Of a stretch of 64,000 bases of DNA, positions 52,934 to 61,667 are shown piece after piece. Below the pieces are notes generated by a model. The model was not told where the DNA came from. It worked only from the letters and a program-made list of their open reading frames with translations, and did no database searches. Each line of letters begins with the position of its first letter. Position 1 is the stretch's first letter. The DNA lies in assembly GCA_963975245.1 (NCBI GenBank), contig CAXBFJ010000002.1, forward strand, positions 124,001 through 188,000. The letters are read 5' to 3'. The position numbers and the translations under genes were made by a program. This stretch comes from Panacagrimonas sp963975245. Its GTDB lineage: Bacteria; Pseudomonadota; Gammaproteobacteria; Nevskiales; Nevskiaceae.

Positions 52934-53719
52934 TTATGGTGTGTCCTCGCTGTTGCTGTTTGCCTGCTCGGCTGCTGCAGCTTCTTGCGGCGTCTGCTTG
53001 TCGAAACCGATGCCGATGCTGCTCAGTGGTATGACCAGGTCGGCGTAGTCAAGATCAAGGGCCAGAGCCGGGTCCTTGTCGAGGATGGCAGTGGCTTTTA
53101 GATCGTTGAGAACCGGAACGCTCATCTGCGCCTGCAACGGCACTTGGGCAACGATGTCGGTTTTCAGAGGAACTTTCAGATCCTGCTTCAGCCGCGCGCT
53201 GACAGGTGCATCAAACTTGACCCGAACCAGTTGATCAATCGGCACTTCAAGCCTGACCGGAACCGACGCGCGGACCGGAAAGGTGCCGCGTAAAGGTAGC
53301 TGAAAGGTTTCGCCGAGCAGGTCAGCCTCGACGACGGTGTCGATGTCGACCATCTGATTGAGCGGAATCACGTCATCCACCGTCACCGATGTTCGCACTG
53401 GCACCATGGTGTCCAGCGAGACAAACAACTTCAGAGGCTCGTCCACCGGTACGTTGATCACGGTATCCACCGGAACACTCGTACTGACGACTTCGTCAAT
53501 GGAAATCTTCAGGTCATTGAGGACCGAAGCGGTGACTTCCAGCGGTTGATCCACATAAGCCTTGAGTGGAGTGTCGGTGACCAGCAGCTGTGCCTTGACG
53601 TTGCTGATGGCCCAGTGAATCACAACGAAGGCACCGATCGCTGCGCCGATCAGAATGATCAGCATCCAGAACAGCACACCGCCATGTTGGCGGCTTGCAG
53701 TTGCAAGGCTAGAACTCAT
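52934..53719 (-). CDS. Membrane-anchored beta-repeat protein 1
   Basis: 261 aa from ATG 53719, which aligns with the start of protein 2 (SRQHGGVLF versus RRQHGISLL); an ATG at 53734 is the alternative. Transmembrane helix about 15-38 (FWMLIILIGAAIGAFVVIHW). Repeats include VPVDTVINVPVDEPLKLFVS, FQLPLRGTFPVRASVPVRLE and VPLQAQMSVPVLNDLKAT; polar C-terminal tail. The start lies inside the end of the DUF1302 gene (11-bp overlap), so translation is coupled to that outer-membrane protein. Confidence 0.75.
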   Translation of the reverse strand: MSSSLATASRQHGGVLFWMLIILIGAAIGAFVVIHWAISNVKAQLLVTDTPLKAYVDQPLEVTASVLNDLKISIDEVVSTSVPVDTVINVPVDEPLKLFVSLDTMVPVRTSVTVDDVIPLNQMVDIDTVVEADLLGETFQLPLRGTFPVRASVPVRLEVPIDQLVRVKFDAPVSARLKQDLKVPLKTDIVAQVPLQAQMSVPVLNDLKATAILDKDPALALDLDYADLVIPLSSIGIGFDKQTPQEAAAAEQANSNSEDTP

Positions 53720-55997
53720 AGGACAGCGATACATTCAGGAAATCCCTGTCTCGAAGGCGATTGCCGTTGCCACCACCGAAGAAGATGAAATTGTCGAGCG
53801 AAAAATTGAAGGTATTGTAGAAATTGAAGTTCACGCCAAGCAGACCGATCTTGCGGCCGTCCTGGAAGTTGCCGCCCAGGCCGGGCGTGGTGCCATCGAC
53901 ATCGTGAAACAGGATGACCTGAGGGCGAATGCGCAAACCCTGAAGGAAGGTGTCGTCGTAGGCCCAGATGGCAGCTGCCTTGTATCCCCAGGCCAGCTTG
54001 GTTGGGAAACCATCGGCATCGGCCTGATAGGGGTTGAGCTTGAGCGGATCGCCAGATTCCAGCACGCCTGCCGAGTAATGCGTGTTGGTTGTGGCCAGGC
54101 TGTCCAGCTGCAGCGCATTCAGCGACGGCAGATCCGGCACATAGCTCGCAGCAAATTCCAGAATCAAAACCATCTGGTCTGCACGAATCCAATTGTTGTC
54201 GCGACCCAGAATCACGGTGCCGCCGGCAGTGGCTTGCCAGTAGTCAAATTCTTCGTAACCTCGAATGTAGGCGCCGGGCTCGACTTCGCCCGGCGTGCCA
54301 CCACGGTAGGCCGTGAGGTAGTCCGGGATGGCATTGCGCCGGTCTGTAAAGGTGGCGCCGCCGAGCTGGTCGATGGGGAGGCCCAGCGCGTCTGCCAAAG
54401 GCGCGAGCAGGACGGCATCAATCCCCCCTGCGCTGGGAAACAGCGCCAACTCATTGCGCGGAAACAGGGGTTGCAGGGCTGCGAAGAACACATCTTCAAG
54501 ATCAACCTGAAACGGAAAGTCGGGCCGAAAGGAAAGCTCGCCGGTCCAGTTCACCCTGAATGCCGTGGTGTTGAAGCCAAGGCCGAACACCTGAATGTCC
54601 TCCGGGTATTCGAGAAAGATGCGCGCCGACGAAAGTGGCAGGGCGTCGAAGCCTTCTCCGACCAGACGCGGGGCTTCCTGGCCCGTCAGCTGTGCGAGCA
54701 GGCTGCCCAGGTCCATGCCGCTGCCCGTGCCGCAGGCCGCAAGAAAAGTGGTGAGCGCCAGACCCAGCCCGGGTGTTGGATCCGTCCCGGTCGCACTGCC
54801 TTCTGCTGCAGCGCAGGTGGATTGGGCTGCGATGAAGCTCGCTGTTGGCAGGCGCGCATGGTAGTTGGCGTAGTAGGCACTCAGCTCGGTTCCGCCGAGC
54901 CAGTCTTCCTGAAACATGCTGAACTTGAAGCCGTACTGGCCGCCATTGCCGGGTTCGCGATTGGCGAGGCGCGGAATTGAGGCTGCTGAGTCACTGATCA
55001 AGGCCACCACGGGGGTCAGGCCTCTCTGCAACTGCATGGGATCTTCCGGCGTCTTGCCGAAGGGCAGGGGCAGGGAGTCTCCGCCGAGTGATCCATTGCC
55101 TTCTGGCTCGCTGCCCAAATCAACAATGAATGAGCCCAGCGTGCCGCGCGACGGTAGTTCGTAGGGCCGCCATTCGAGCTGGTAGAAAGCTTCTGCCGAG
55201 ATGATGTCGGTGACTTCCGTGCGCAGTGCAATCATACCCACGGGTGACAAGGCTTCATCCAGATCCATCGTTGGCCGGAAGAAGTTATTGAAGTTCACCG
55301 GGTTGATGAAGTTGAGTGTTCCGGAAATGGCGAACAGTGCTTCACCCCAACCCAGCTGGCGCCGACCGATGCTGACATCGAGTTCGCGGCCGTCGCCGTA
55401 CGGCACGCGAAAGAAGGCAAGGGCATCACGAATTTCGAGTCGCTGGCCAGATTCGCGTCGCGCTTCAGTGGGCGTGCGAACTGAGGTCGCAGCGCCGGGC
55501 GCGAGCCCTTCTTCGATGATCAGATTGGGTTGCGCGAGATCGAGGTTGTACTGCACCTCATCGTGGAAGGCCTGCCATCCGAGCTTGAAGCCCCAGCTTC
55601 CGTCGCCACCGCGCATGACCAGGTCGGATCGCCATCTTGCGACCGCGCTGGTGATGTCGCCCTTGTCGTGCGTCAGGTTCGCTTCGTCGCCAATCTGCCA
55701 GGCGCCGCCCGGAGCAGCCTGCCAGCGTTCGTTAGGTTCGTTGTTGTCCCGAGTCAGGGTGAGGCAGGAATCTACCGCGCACAGATCAGGATCAAGATTG
55801 GACTTGCCGATGAAGTTTTTGTTGGGGGATTCCAGCCGCAGCTGCGCGCCAATCGCAAATTTGTTCTTCCACGACACGTCGAAGCCGGGGCCAAGATCGA
55901 GTCGGTACTCTTCAGCTGTAGCCACTCCGGAAATCAAGCCCGTCCAGATGGTCAGGGCTAGGCGCCATGGTGCTCTGCCCACCTGTCCTCTCCTCAT
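53709..55997 (-). CDS. DUF1302 family outer-membrane protein (copy 2)
   Basis: 762 aa with a signal peptide (LALTIWTGLISGVATA) and a barrel-like end (FLNVSLSYEF). Landmarks: FDVSWKNKFAIGAQLRLESP, GRRQLGWGEALFAISGTLNF, NPVNFNNFFRPTMDLDEAL, and the end-region NFNFYNTFNFSLDNFIFFGG. The same order of features as the DUF1302 at 19458 but quite diverged. First gene of a four-gene unit with the three beta-repeat proteins; the MerR gene follows further down. Confidence 0.9.
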   Translation of the reverse strand: MRRGQVGRAPWRLALTIWTGLISGVATAEEYRLDLGPGFDVSWKNKFAIGAQLRLESPNKNFIGKSNLDPDLCAVDSCLTLTRDNNEPNERWQAAPGGAWQIGDEANLTHDKGDITSAVARWRSDLVMRGGDGSWGFKLGWQAFHDEVQYNLDLAQPNLIIEEGLAPGAATSVRTPTEARRESGQRLEIRDALAFFRVPYGDGRELDVSIGRRQLGWGEALFAISGTLNFINPVNFNNFFRPTMDLDEALSPVGMIALRTEVTDIISAEAFYQLEWRPYELPSRGTLGSFIVDLGSEPEGNGSLGGDSLPLPFGKTPEDPMQLQRGLTPVVALISDSAASIPRLANREPGNGGQYGFKFSMFQEDWLGGTELSAYYANYHARLPTASFIAAQSTCAAAEGSATGTDPTPGLGLALTTFLAACGTGSGMDLGSLLAQLTGQEAPRLVGEGFDALPLSSARIFLEYPEDIQVFGLGFNTTAFRVNWTGELSFRPDFPFQVDLEDVFFAALQPLFPRNELALFPSAGGIDAVLLAPLADALGLPIDQLGGATFTDRRNAIPDYLTAYRGGTPGEVEPGAYIRGYEEFDYWQATAGGTVILGRDNNWIRADQMVLILEFAASYVPDLPSLNALQLDSLATTNTHYSAGVLESGDPLKLNPYQADADGFPTKLAWGYKAAAIWAYDDTFLQGLRIRPQVILFHDVDGTTPGLGGNFQDGRKIGLLGVNFNFYNTFNFSLDNFIFFGGGNGNRLRDRDFLNVSLSYEF

Positions 55998-56123
55998 TTT
56001 GCGTGCCGCTCTTTGTCGTCTCTGGCGGCTGGCTCATAATTGTATTTACATTGTTCGATGTCAAGCTCGAACAAGCTGTTTCCCGCTTGAAATTCTGCAG
56101 CTACGTAGTGTTGTCGGTTCCTC

Positions 56124-56552
56124 TCAGCAATCGTTTTGACGCTTCCCAAGATTCAACTTCCAGAACTTGATGCGCGGTAGGTCCTGAACCACCTCTTCAG
56201 TATGACCTTCGATCGCGGAGGTGCGCCGGTCCAGGATTTCGATAAAGACCAGCATCCTGAAGACCGCCATCACAAACTCCAGAAACACGCGCACCACCAC
56301 GACCAGAATCAGAAAGACGATGGGGCCGAATACCAGCCATACCAATCCCAGCCAGAAGGATTGAATGAAAGCGCTGGCGATGCCCAGCAGCACCAATGCG
56401 CCCATCGCAATTACAGCGAGGCGATAGATCAGCGGCAGCATGCGCGTGGTGACGATTTCGCGCATTTCAAAATCAAACAGATTGCGCAGCAGTTCGCGCA
56501 GTTTCAGACCGTCGTCAACGCGTTCCATGTGGGTATCGCTCTGCTGTTTCAT
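56124..56552 (-). CDS. DUF4282 domain membrane protein
   Basis: 142 aa from ATG 56552; the open frame extends into the upstream gene without merit. LLRNLFDFEMREIVTTRMLP leads into two transmembrane helices (LAVIAMGALVLLGIASAFI and VFGPIVFLILVVVVRVFLEF) followed by MVFRML-like FRMLVFIEILDRR, the DUF4282 arrangement. Function unknown. Starts 11 bp after the metal-dependent hydrolase gene, so it belongs to the same operon. Confidence 0.82.
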   Translation of the reverse strand: MKQQSDTHMERVDDGLKLRELLRNLFDFEMREIVTTRMLPLIYRLAVIAMGALVLLGIASAFIQSFWLGLVWLVFGPIVFLILVVVVRVFLEFVMAVFRMLVFIEILDRRTSAIEGHTEEVVQDLPRIKFWKLNLGKRQNDC

Positions 56553-56563
56553 TGGCGCGTGCT

Positions 56564-57493
56564 TCAGCGACCTGCGCGTGATGCCGCAGGCGACTGATTG
56601 AGATAAGCCAGGGCCTCTTCCGTTGATCCTTCCTTGACCGGGTCGTACCAGGGGCTGAAGAAGGTCAGCTCGTCGCGTAAAAGCTTGAACGGCGAAGGCA
56701 GCTGGCCCGCCTTTGCCTGACGCTGCCATTCGAGCCAGATCCAGGGGCGGAACGCGCTGGGTTTGCGATCAGCAAATTGCGGATCCTGCTTCATGATGTG
56801 TGCAGCCCCATGTACCCAGAGCCCGAAGATCGCGGGCATGGCGATACTTGCCAGGTAGTAGCGAGAGGGGTAGCGCCCGCCCAGATGGCGGTAAACATCA
56901 AATGCAACACAGCGGTGTTCCACTTCTTCAGCGCCGTGCCATCGAAGCAGGTCGAGCAGAACCGGATCTGCGTCTTTCCACTCCTGGCTGAGCACATAGT
57001 TTCCAAGGACGCAGGTCATGTGCTCGATGGCGGCCACGATGCCGAGGCGGAAAACCAGCCAGCGCTTTTCCAGGAACTTTGGAAGTTTGCGGCCAAATGG
57101 ATTGTCGGCAAGCAGGACTTCGAACAGCTTGTCTTCCTGTGCGGTATTGCTGTCGGTTTCGATGCCGTGCGCGTGGAGGTACTCGGCAATGGCCGCGCCG
57201 TGCGCGCGTGCGTGCATGGCTTCCTGACGAATGAACATCTGCACGTCCTCGCGCAGTTTCTCGTCAGTAATGTGCGGCAGTGCCTTGTTGTACAGCTTGC
57301 AGAACCAGAACTCGCCTGCCGGCAAAAGCAGGTTGATCTCGTTGATGAAGTGACTTGCGAAAGGCTGTCCGGGAATCCATTCCAACGGTGTTTGTGACCA
57401 ATCGAACTGGACCTTGCGCGGAATCAGCGGAGCAGGTGTGCGCGAGACCTTTGAGGAGCGTCGTGGCGGTGGAGGTGTCATTGGACTATTCAT
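56564..57493 (-). CDS. Predicted metal-dependent hydrolase (PF10118)
   Basis: 309 aa. The family's Glu/His pattern is visible: LLPAGEFWFCKLYNKALPHI, VQMFIRQEAMHARAHGAAIA (E...H..H), IEHMTCVLGNYVL and WHGAEEVEHRCVAFDVYRHL. These residues suggest a ferritin-like diiron site. ATG 57493 has AGGAG upstream and overlaps the SDR-fusion gene by 4 bp. Third gene in the order M24 - hydrolase/SDR - PF10118 - DUF4282. Confidence 0.88.
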   Translation of the reverse strand: MNSPMTPPPPRRSSKVSRTPAPLIPRKVQFDWSQTPLEWIPGQPFASHFINEINLLLPAGEFWFCKLYNKALPHITDEKLREDVQMFIRQEAMHARAHGAAIAEYLHAHGIETDSNTAQEDKLFEVLLADNPFGRKLPKFLEKRWLVFRLGIVAAIEHMTCVLGNYVLSQEWKDADPVLLDLLRWHGAEEVEHRCVAFDVYRHLGGRYPSRYYLASIAMPAIFGLWVHGAAHIMKQDPQFADRKPSAFRPWIWLEWQRQAKAGQLPSPFKLLRDELTFFSPWYDPVKEGSTEEALAYLNQSPAASRAGR

Positions 57494-59340
57494 GATGTTG
57501 TCTCCTGTTTCGTTCCACGCGCCCCCTGCGGAGCCGGCGATTCAGCGCGGGATTCGGCTGTCGGCTTTTTGGCGCGTCGGATGTTTGCTGGCGACCCGGG
57601 CAACTTGAATCCTGCCAGCCGCTGCATGACGCCGGGGAAAAGGCGCGAGCCCCATTTGGCAACATGGGCTTCGGTTCCCACCAGAACCTCGTCGCGCTTG
57701 CCCTGAACGGCGTCGAGGATGGCCTCAGCGACTACAGTTGGTTTGAGACTGCGTTTCGCGTAGAGCTTGCGAGCGGTGTCCTGCTGGCGGGACTGATCTT
57801 CTGCGCTGGCGCCCACAAACTTCGTGGCGCCTGTAATGGCCGTGTCGACGATGCCGGGGCAGACCGAGACCACGCGAATGTTGTGTTCCTTGAGTTCTGC
57901 GCGCAGACAGTTGCTGAGCATCAGCACGGCTGCCTTGCTGGTGGCGTAAGCAGGAAGCGCCCTTGTGGGGGCAAACGCCAGGGCAGAGGAGACGTTGACG
58001 ATGTGACCAGCCACGCCGGCATCAATCATCTGCTGTGCAAACAGGCGCGAGCCATGGATGACACTCCACAGATTGACCTTGAGCAGACGCTCCCAATCTT
58101 CGTTGCGGGTATCGAGCACACTGCCTGCCATGCCGATGCCAGCGTTGTTGATCACGATGTCGGGCGTGCCGATCTCGTCCTTGACCCAGGCGGCCAGCGC
58201 TTCCATCTGGTCAGTCTGTCCCACGTCCACCTTTCTGGTCCAGGCGTCGGTTTCCAGCAGACGGGCAAGCTCGGCGCTTCGTTCAGCAGCTTCCAGATTG
58301 ATATCCACCGCGATTACGCTCGCGCCCTGCTCAGCGAAGGCCAGCAGCGTTTCGCGGCCGATGCCGCTGCCCGCGCCTGTCACCAGCATCAGCTTTCCGG
58401 ACAGAGGGCGACGCTGGCCATGTTGTCTGGCGCGGCGTAACGCAGGCGTTTGCTGGCCGGTTACGACCATGTCGATGAACTCGCCTGCCATTTTCGCCAC
58501 CAGCTGAGGGTGGCTGACCTGAACCCAGTGTCCTGCATCGATCTCCCGCCGCCAGAGCTGCGGCACCCACTGTGGGAGGTCGTCAAAAATTTCCTTGACC
58601 ATGAAGCGATCGCGCGCGGGCACGATCAGTTGTACCGGTGTGTCTGTGTGGCGTTCTGACGGTTGCAACAGACGCTTCACGAAATTGGCGCGGTATAGAT
58701 TGACGCCTCTGGTGCCATCACCTTTCTGGGTGTCGCTGGCGGGTGCATCGGCAATGCCTTCGACCTTTTCAAGAACTTTCGGCCATAGTTTGTCCAGGCC
58801 CAGTTTCCACACGGACTCACCGAATCCGGGAAGCTGAAAAGCGCCGATGTACCAACTATGCGAGAGCTGGCGTGCAACGGTTGCCAGGTCTGCAGGTGAG
58901 CCGCTGCGCAGTCTTTGCGCCATCCAGTAGGCGGCATGGTCGATGCTGGGCCCTGAGATGCTGGTGTAAGAGGCGATGCGCCCTTGCATGCGCTCGGTCG
59001 TGACCGCTTCCCAGGATTGGATAGAGCCCCAGTCGTGGCAGAGCAGGTGAACCGGGGCATCGGGGCTGACTTCGTCCACCACCGTTGCCAGATCGCTGAC
59101 CAGATGCTCCAGGTCGTAGGCGCGAGTGTGGTCTGGTGTGCTGGAGCGACCAGCGCCGCGCACGTCGTAGGCCACCACGTAGCACTTTTCCGCCAGCGCC
59201 TGCGCGCACTCCGACCATACGCTGGCCGAATCCGGGTAGCCGTGAACCATGACCACCACCGGCTTGTCGGCCGCCGGGGTGCCCCAGGAATAAACGGCGA
59301 GTTCGATGTCCCCTGAAGTGACAAAAGATTGTGGGGTCAT
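57490..59340 (-). CDS. Alpha/beta hydrolase - short-chain dehydrogenase fusion
   Basis: 616-aa two-enzyme fusion. Residues about 1-290: epoxide-hydrolase/haloalkane-dehalogenase-like hydrolase with oxyanion motif MVHGYPDSASVW, Asp nucleophile in LLCHDWGSIQSWEAV and His in DAGHWVQVSHP. Residues about 310-570: classical SDR with VTGAGSGIGRE, NNAGIGMAGSV and the YATSK catalytic pair. A Pro/Arg/Lys-rich tail follows. Known as SDR family oxidoreductases with hydrolase domain; the substrate may be a lipid or terpenoid. ATG 59340 is preceded by GAGGAG. Coupled to the PF10118 gene. Confidence 0.9.
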   Translation of the reverse strand: MTPQSFVTSGDIELAVYSWGTPAADKPVVVMVHGYPDSASVWSECAQALAEKCYVVAYDVRGAGRSSTPDHTRAYDLEHLVSDLATVVDEVSPDAPVHLLCHDWGSIQSWEAVTTERMQGRIASYTSISGPSIDHAAYWMAQRLRSGSPADLATVARQLSHSWYIGAFQLPGFGESVWKLGLDKLWPKVLEKVEGIADAPASDTQKGDGTRGVNLYRANFVKRLLQPSERHTDTPVQLIVPARDRFMVKEIFDDLPQWVPQLWRREIDAGHWVQVSHPQLVAKMAGEFIDMVVTGQQTPALRRARQHGQRRPLSGKLMLVTGAGSGIGRETLLAFAEQGASVIAVDINLEAAERSAELARLLETDAWTRKVDVGQTDQMEALAAWVKDEIGTPDIVINNAGIGMAGSVLDTRNEDWERLLKVNLWSVIHGSRLFAQQMIDAGVAGHIVNVSSALAFAPTRALPAYATSKAAVLMLSNCLRAELKEHNIRVVSVCPGIVDTAITGATKFVGASAEDQSRQQDTARKLYAKRSLKPTVVAEAILDAVQGKRDEVLVGTEAHVAKWGSRLFPGVMQRLAGFKLPGSPANIRRAKKPTAESRAESPAPQGARGTKQETTS

Positions 59341-59372
59341 GTTGATTCTCCTCGTAAATTAGGCGTTTCCGA

Positions 59373-60248
59373 TCAGGCCGCAGCGGTCTCGCAACTTTGC
59401 TCCCAAAGGCCTCGCTCTTTCCAGCGGCGCACCTGCGGCACGTCGTCATCGAGCCAGAAAGCATCGTCTTCTGTCACGACCAGCAGTTCCTCCCACTTGG
59501 CACCTATACCGCGAAACCCCAGATGTGGTTCCACTGCCCACAGACCTGGCGTCGGCGGGTGCTCTGAGCCAGCACCGCTGTTCCACAGAGGCGACCAGCC
59601 CTCCTTGGCTCCGCGCAGACGTTCTTTCAGGAGCGCGGAAATGTTCCGGACTCCGAATCGTGCAAGAGACAGGTGACGCTTCTGCCCGTCGTCTTCGAGC
59701 TTCTCGACGCGATGGGCAAGTACTTCAAACGGATAGGCCTTGTGGCGGGGTTCGTAGCCATGCTTCTGGCAGAGCTGATCAACCGCGCGACTGACCTCGG
59801 CCAGCGTTCGGCGTTGACGGACCAGATCAAGAATCAGGACCCGATACTCCAGGAGGTCGTCCATCAGCTTGTCCAGCGTCGGATTGCTGCCAATGACACC
59901 GCAATAGCCGATATCGGCGGTATAGCCGTTGCAGGTAGGTGCGCAATCCAGGATGAAGGGCATGTTTTCTTCCAGGCGGCGATGGCCCGGATAGAAGGCG
60001 GGGTTGAAGCCGCCAAGATGCTTGAAGCCGATGAAGCCCCGGAACGCCGTTCGGTCGCCAAACCAGGCAAAGGGGCGATGGAAGCAGTCGTCCGCGCCCT
60101 CGGCGTCGAGAAACGCCTGCATGAGCGCCGCGGTCTCGCGTTCAGTGATGCCGGGTGTCATCTGGCTCGCGACGGTCTCCGCACATCGATAGGCCAGATT
60201 CTGGACGTCTCTGAAGCCGGCCAGATCCTTGTTGTTAGGGCTCTTCAT
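59373..60248 (-). CDS. M24 family metallopeptidase (Xaa-Pro-type fold)
   Basis: 291 aa from ATG 60248 with AAGGAG 6 nt upstream; the frame extends to 60299 but without signal. Pita-bread fold: metal Asp pair in FILDCAPTCNGYTADIGYCG, His in RHKAYPFEVLAHRV, Glu in GLWAVEPHLGFRG and Glu in KWEELLVVTEDDAFWLD. It lacks the N-terminal prolidase domain, so it is a minimal methionine-aminopeptidase-like or Xaa-Pro-like enzyme. First gene of the operon, divergent from an AraC regulator (220 bp apart). Confidence 0.88.
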   Translation of the reverse strand: MKSPNNKDLAGFRDVQNLAYRCAETVASQMTPGITERETAALMQAFLDAEGADDCFHRPFAWFGDRTAFRGFIGFKHLGGFNPAFYPGHRRLEENMPFILDCAPTCNGYTADIGYCGVIGSNPTLDKLMDDLLEYRVLILDLVRQRRTLAEVSRAVDQLCQKHGYEPRHKAYPFEVLAHRVEKLEDDGQKRHLSLARFGVRNISALLKERLRGAKEGWSPLWNSGAGSEHPPTPGLWAVEPHLGFRGIGAKWEELLVVTEDDAFWLDDDVPQVRRWKERGLWEQSCETAAA

Positions 60249-60468
60249 GTTGTCTCCTTTGGGTGTCTGATCAACATTGATGACCGTGACATCGGACAAT
60301 GGTACGTTAGCTCGCGCAAGAGAAGTTGACGTTTCAGACGGCTGGGCAGGTCTCTACGGCCCTGATCCAAATTCAAGAAGAATTTTGGCCCTGCGGCCAA
60401 TTGGTGCAGAATGGGGGTCCGACACGAGCCCCACAAGCTGTTCATAGCCGAGAAGAGCAATCTCAACG

Positions 60469-61515
60469 ATGCGTGACTCAGGACAACTGCTTGAAATCGT
60501 TCATCAAGCCCTGGTCAAAGGTGGCTTCGATGTAGAAGCCCTTTATGGCCGTCTGGGCTACAACGCTGAAGCCCTGCCACTCAAGCAAATGCGCACGGCG
60601 CACCAATTGCAGGCATTTTTCTGGGAGACGGCAGAAGCGGTAACCCAGGACCCGGACATTGGTTTGCACCTGTGCCCCCACGCCCCCGTGTTTCGCGGCG
60701 AGGTCATGGAGTACCTGATGCTCTCCAGCCCGACCTTCGGCGAGGGCATGAACCGTGCGGTCAAATACATGCGGCTGGTCAGTGACGCGATGAATCTGCG
60801 TGTGGTGCGCGATGAGCGTGGCACCTACGTTGCCGTCAGCGGCAGCACCATTCAGGCGCCGCAATTGCGACACACCGAGATCATGGTTGCGCATCAGGTC
60901 ATTCGATTTGGGCAGATGGTGACCGAAGGCCAGTACGCCCCGTCTCGGGTCTGCCTGCGCATCAGTCGCCGCGCGCCGCAGGCCGAATACGACGAAATAT
61001 TTGGCTGCCCCGTGTCCTTCGAAAGCGAAGAGAGCGAAATCTGGTTCGATCCGAGCTTGCTTGCCTACCGCTCACCACGGTCCAGCCCCGAACTACTGCA
61101 ACTGCACGAAGAGCACGCAGAAAAGCGACTCACCACATTGAAGCGTGAAGATTTAATTGAGCGCATCCGAGCCGTATTTGCACAACGTCTGGAAGTGGAC
61201 CGTTGTGATCTTGAAGAAGTGTCGCGCGAGCTGGAGATTGCGCCGCGAAGACTGCGCTTTGAACTTGCTCGCGCTGGAACCAGCTTCTCGCAAGTGCTCG
61301 CTGATTTCAGGTTTGCATTGGCGCGCAAACTACTCGCGCGTACGAGTGAGCCGGTAGAAGACATCGTTTACCTGACCGGGTTTTCTGAGCCCAGTACGTT
61401 CTATCGTGCTTTCAAACGCTGGTCAGGTATGACGCCCGTGCAGTACCGGGACTCAAAGCGCGGCAAGTTTGCGGCAAGCGGCGAAACTGAACCGCCTGCA
61501 GACCCTTCTGCATAA
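60469..61515 (+). CDS. AraC-family transcriptional regulator
   Basis: 348 aa. N-terminal Arabinose_bd-like domain (about 15-220; LEIVHQALVKGGFDVEALYG, LGLHLCPHAPVF-like DIGLHLCPHAPVFRGEVMEY). C-terminal AraC HTH pair (DLEEVSRELEIAPRRLRFEL, VEDIVYLTGFSEPSTFYRAF). Related in layout to the AraC at 15536. Divergent from the M24 operon and upstream of DUF1329; likely controls one or both (inference). Confidence 0.88.
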   Translation: MRDSGQLLEIVHQALVKGGFDVEALYGRLGYNAEALPLKQMRTAHQLQAFFWETAEAVTQDPDIGLHLCPHAPVFRGEVMEYLMLSSPTFGEGMNRAVKYMRLVSDAMNLRVVRDERGTYVAVSGSTIQAPQLRHTEIMVAHQVIRFGQMVTEGQYAPSRVCLRISRRAPQAEYDEIFGCPVSFESEESEIWFDPSLLAYRSPRSSPELLQLHEEHAEKRLTTLKREDLIERIRAVFAQRLEVDRCDLEEVSRELEIAPRRLRFELARAGTSFSQVLADFRFALARKLLARTSEPVEDIVYLTGFSEPSTFYRAFKRWSGMTPVQYRDSKRGKFAASGETEPPADPSA

Positions 61516-61667
61516 AGATTGACCCATGCGACATCTGCACCCTGTGTCGGCAATCATGGAAGGATCAGGGCAGCGAACCTATGCTTCGACCCTGCCGTAA
61601 TAAAAAGGTCCGGCATTCGCTGCGACCTGAAACCTAGGCTTCAATTAAGCATCGAGGAGAATCAAGA

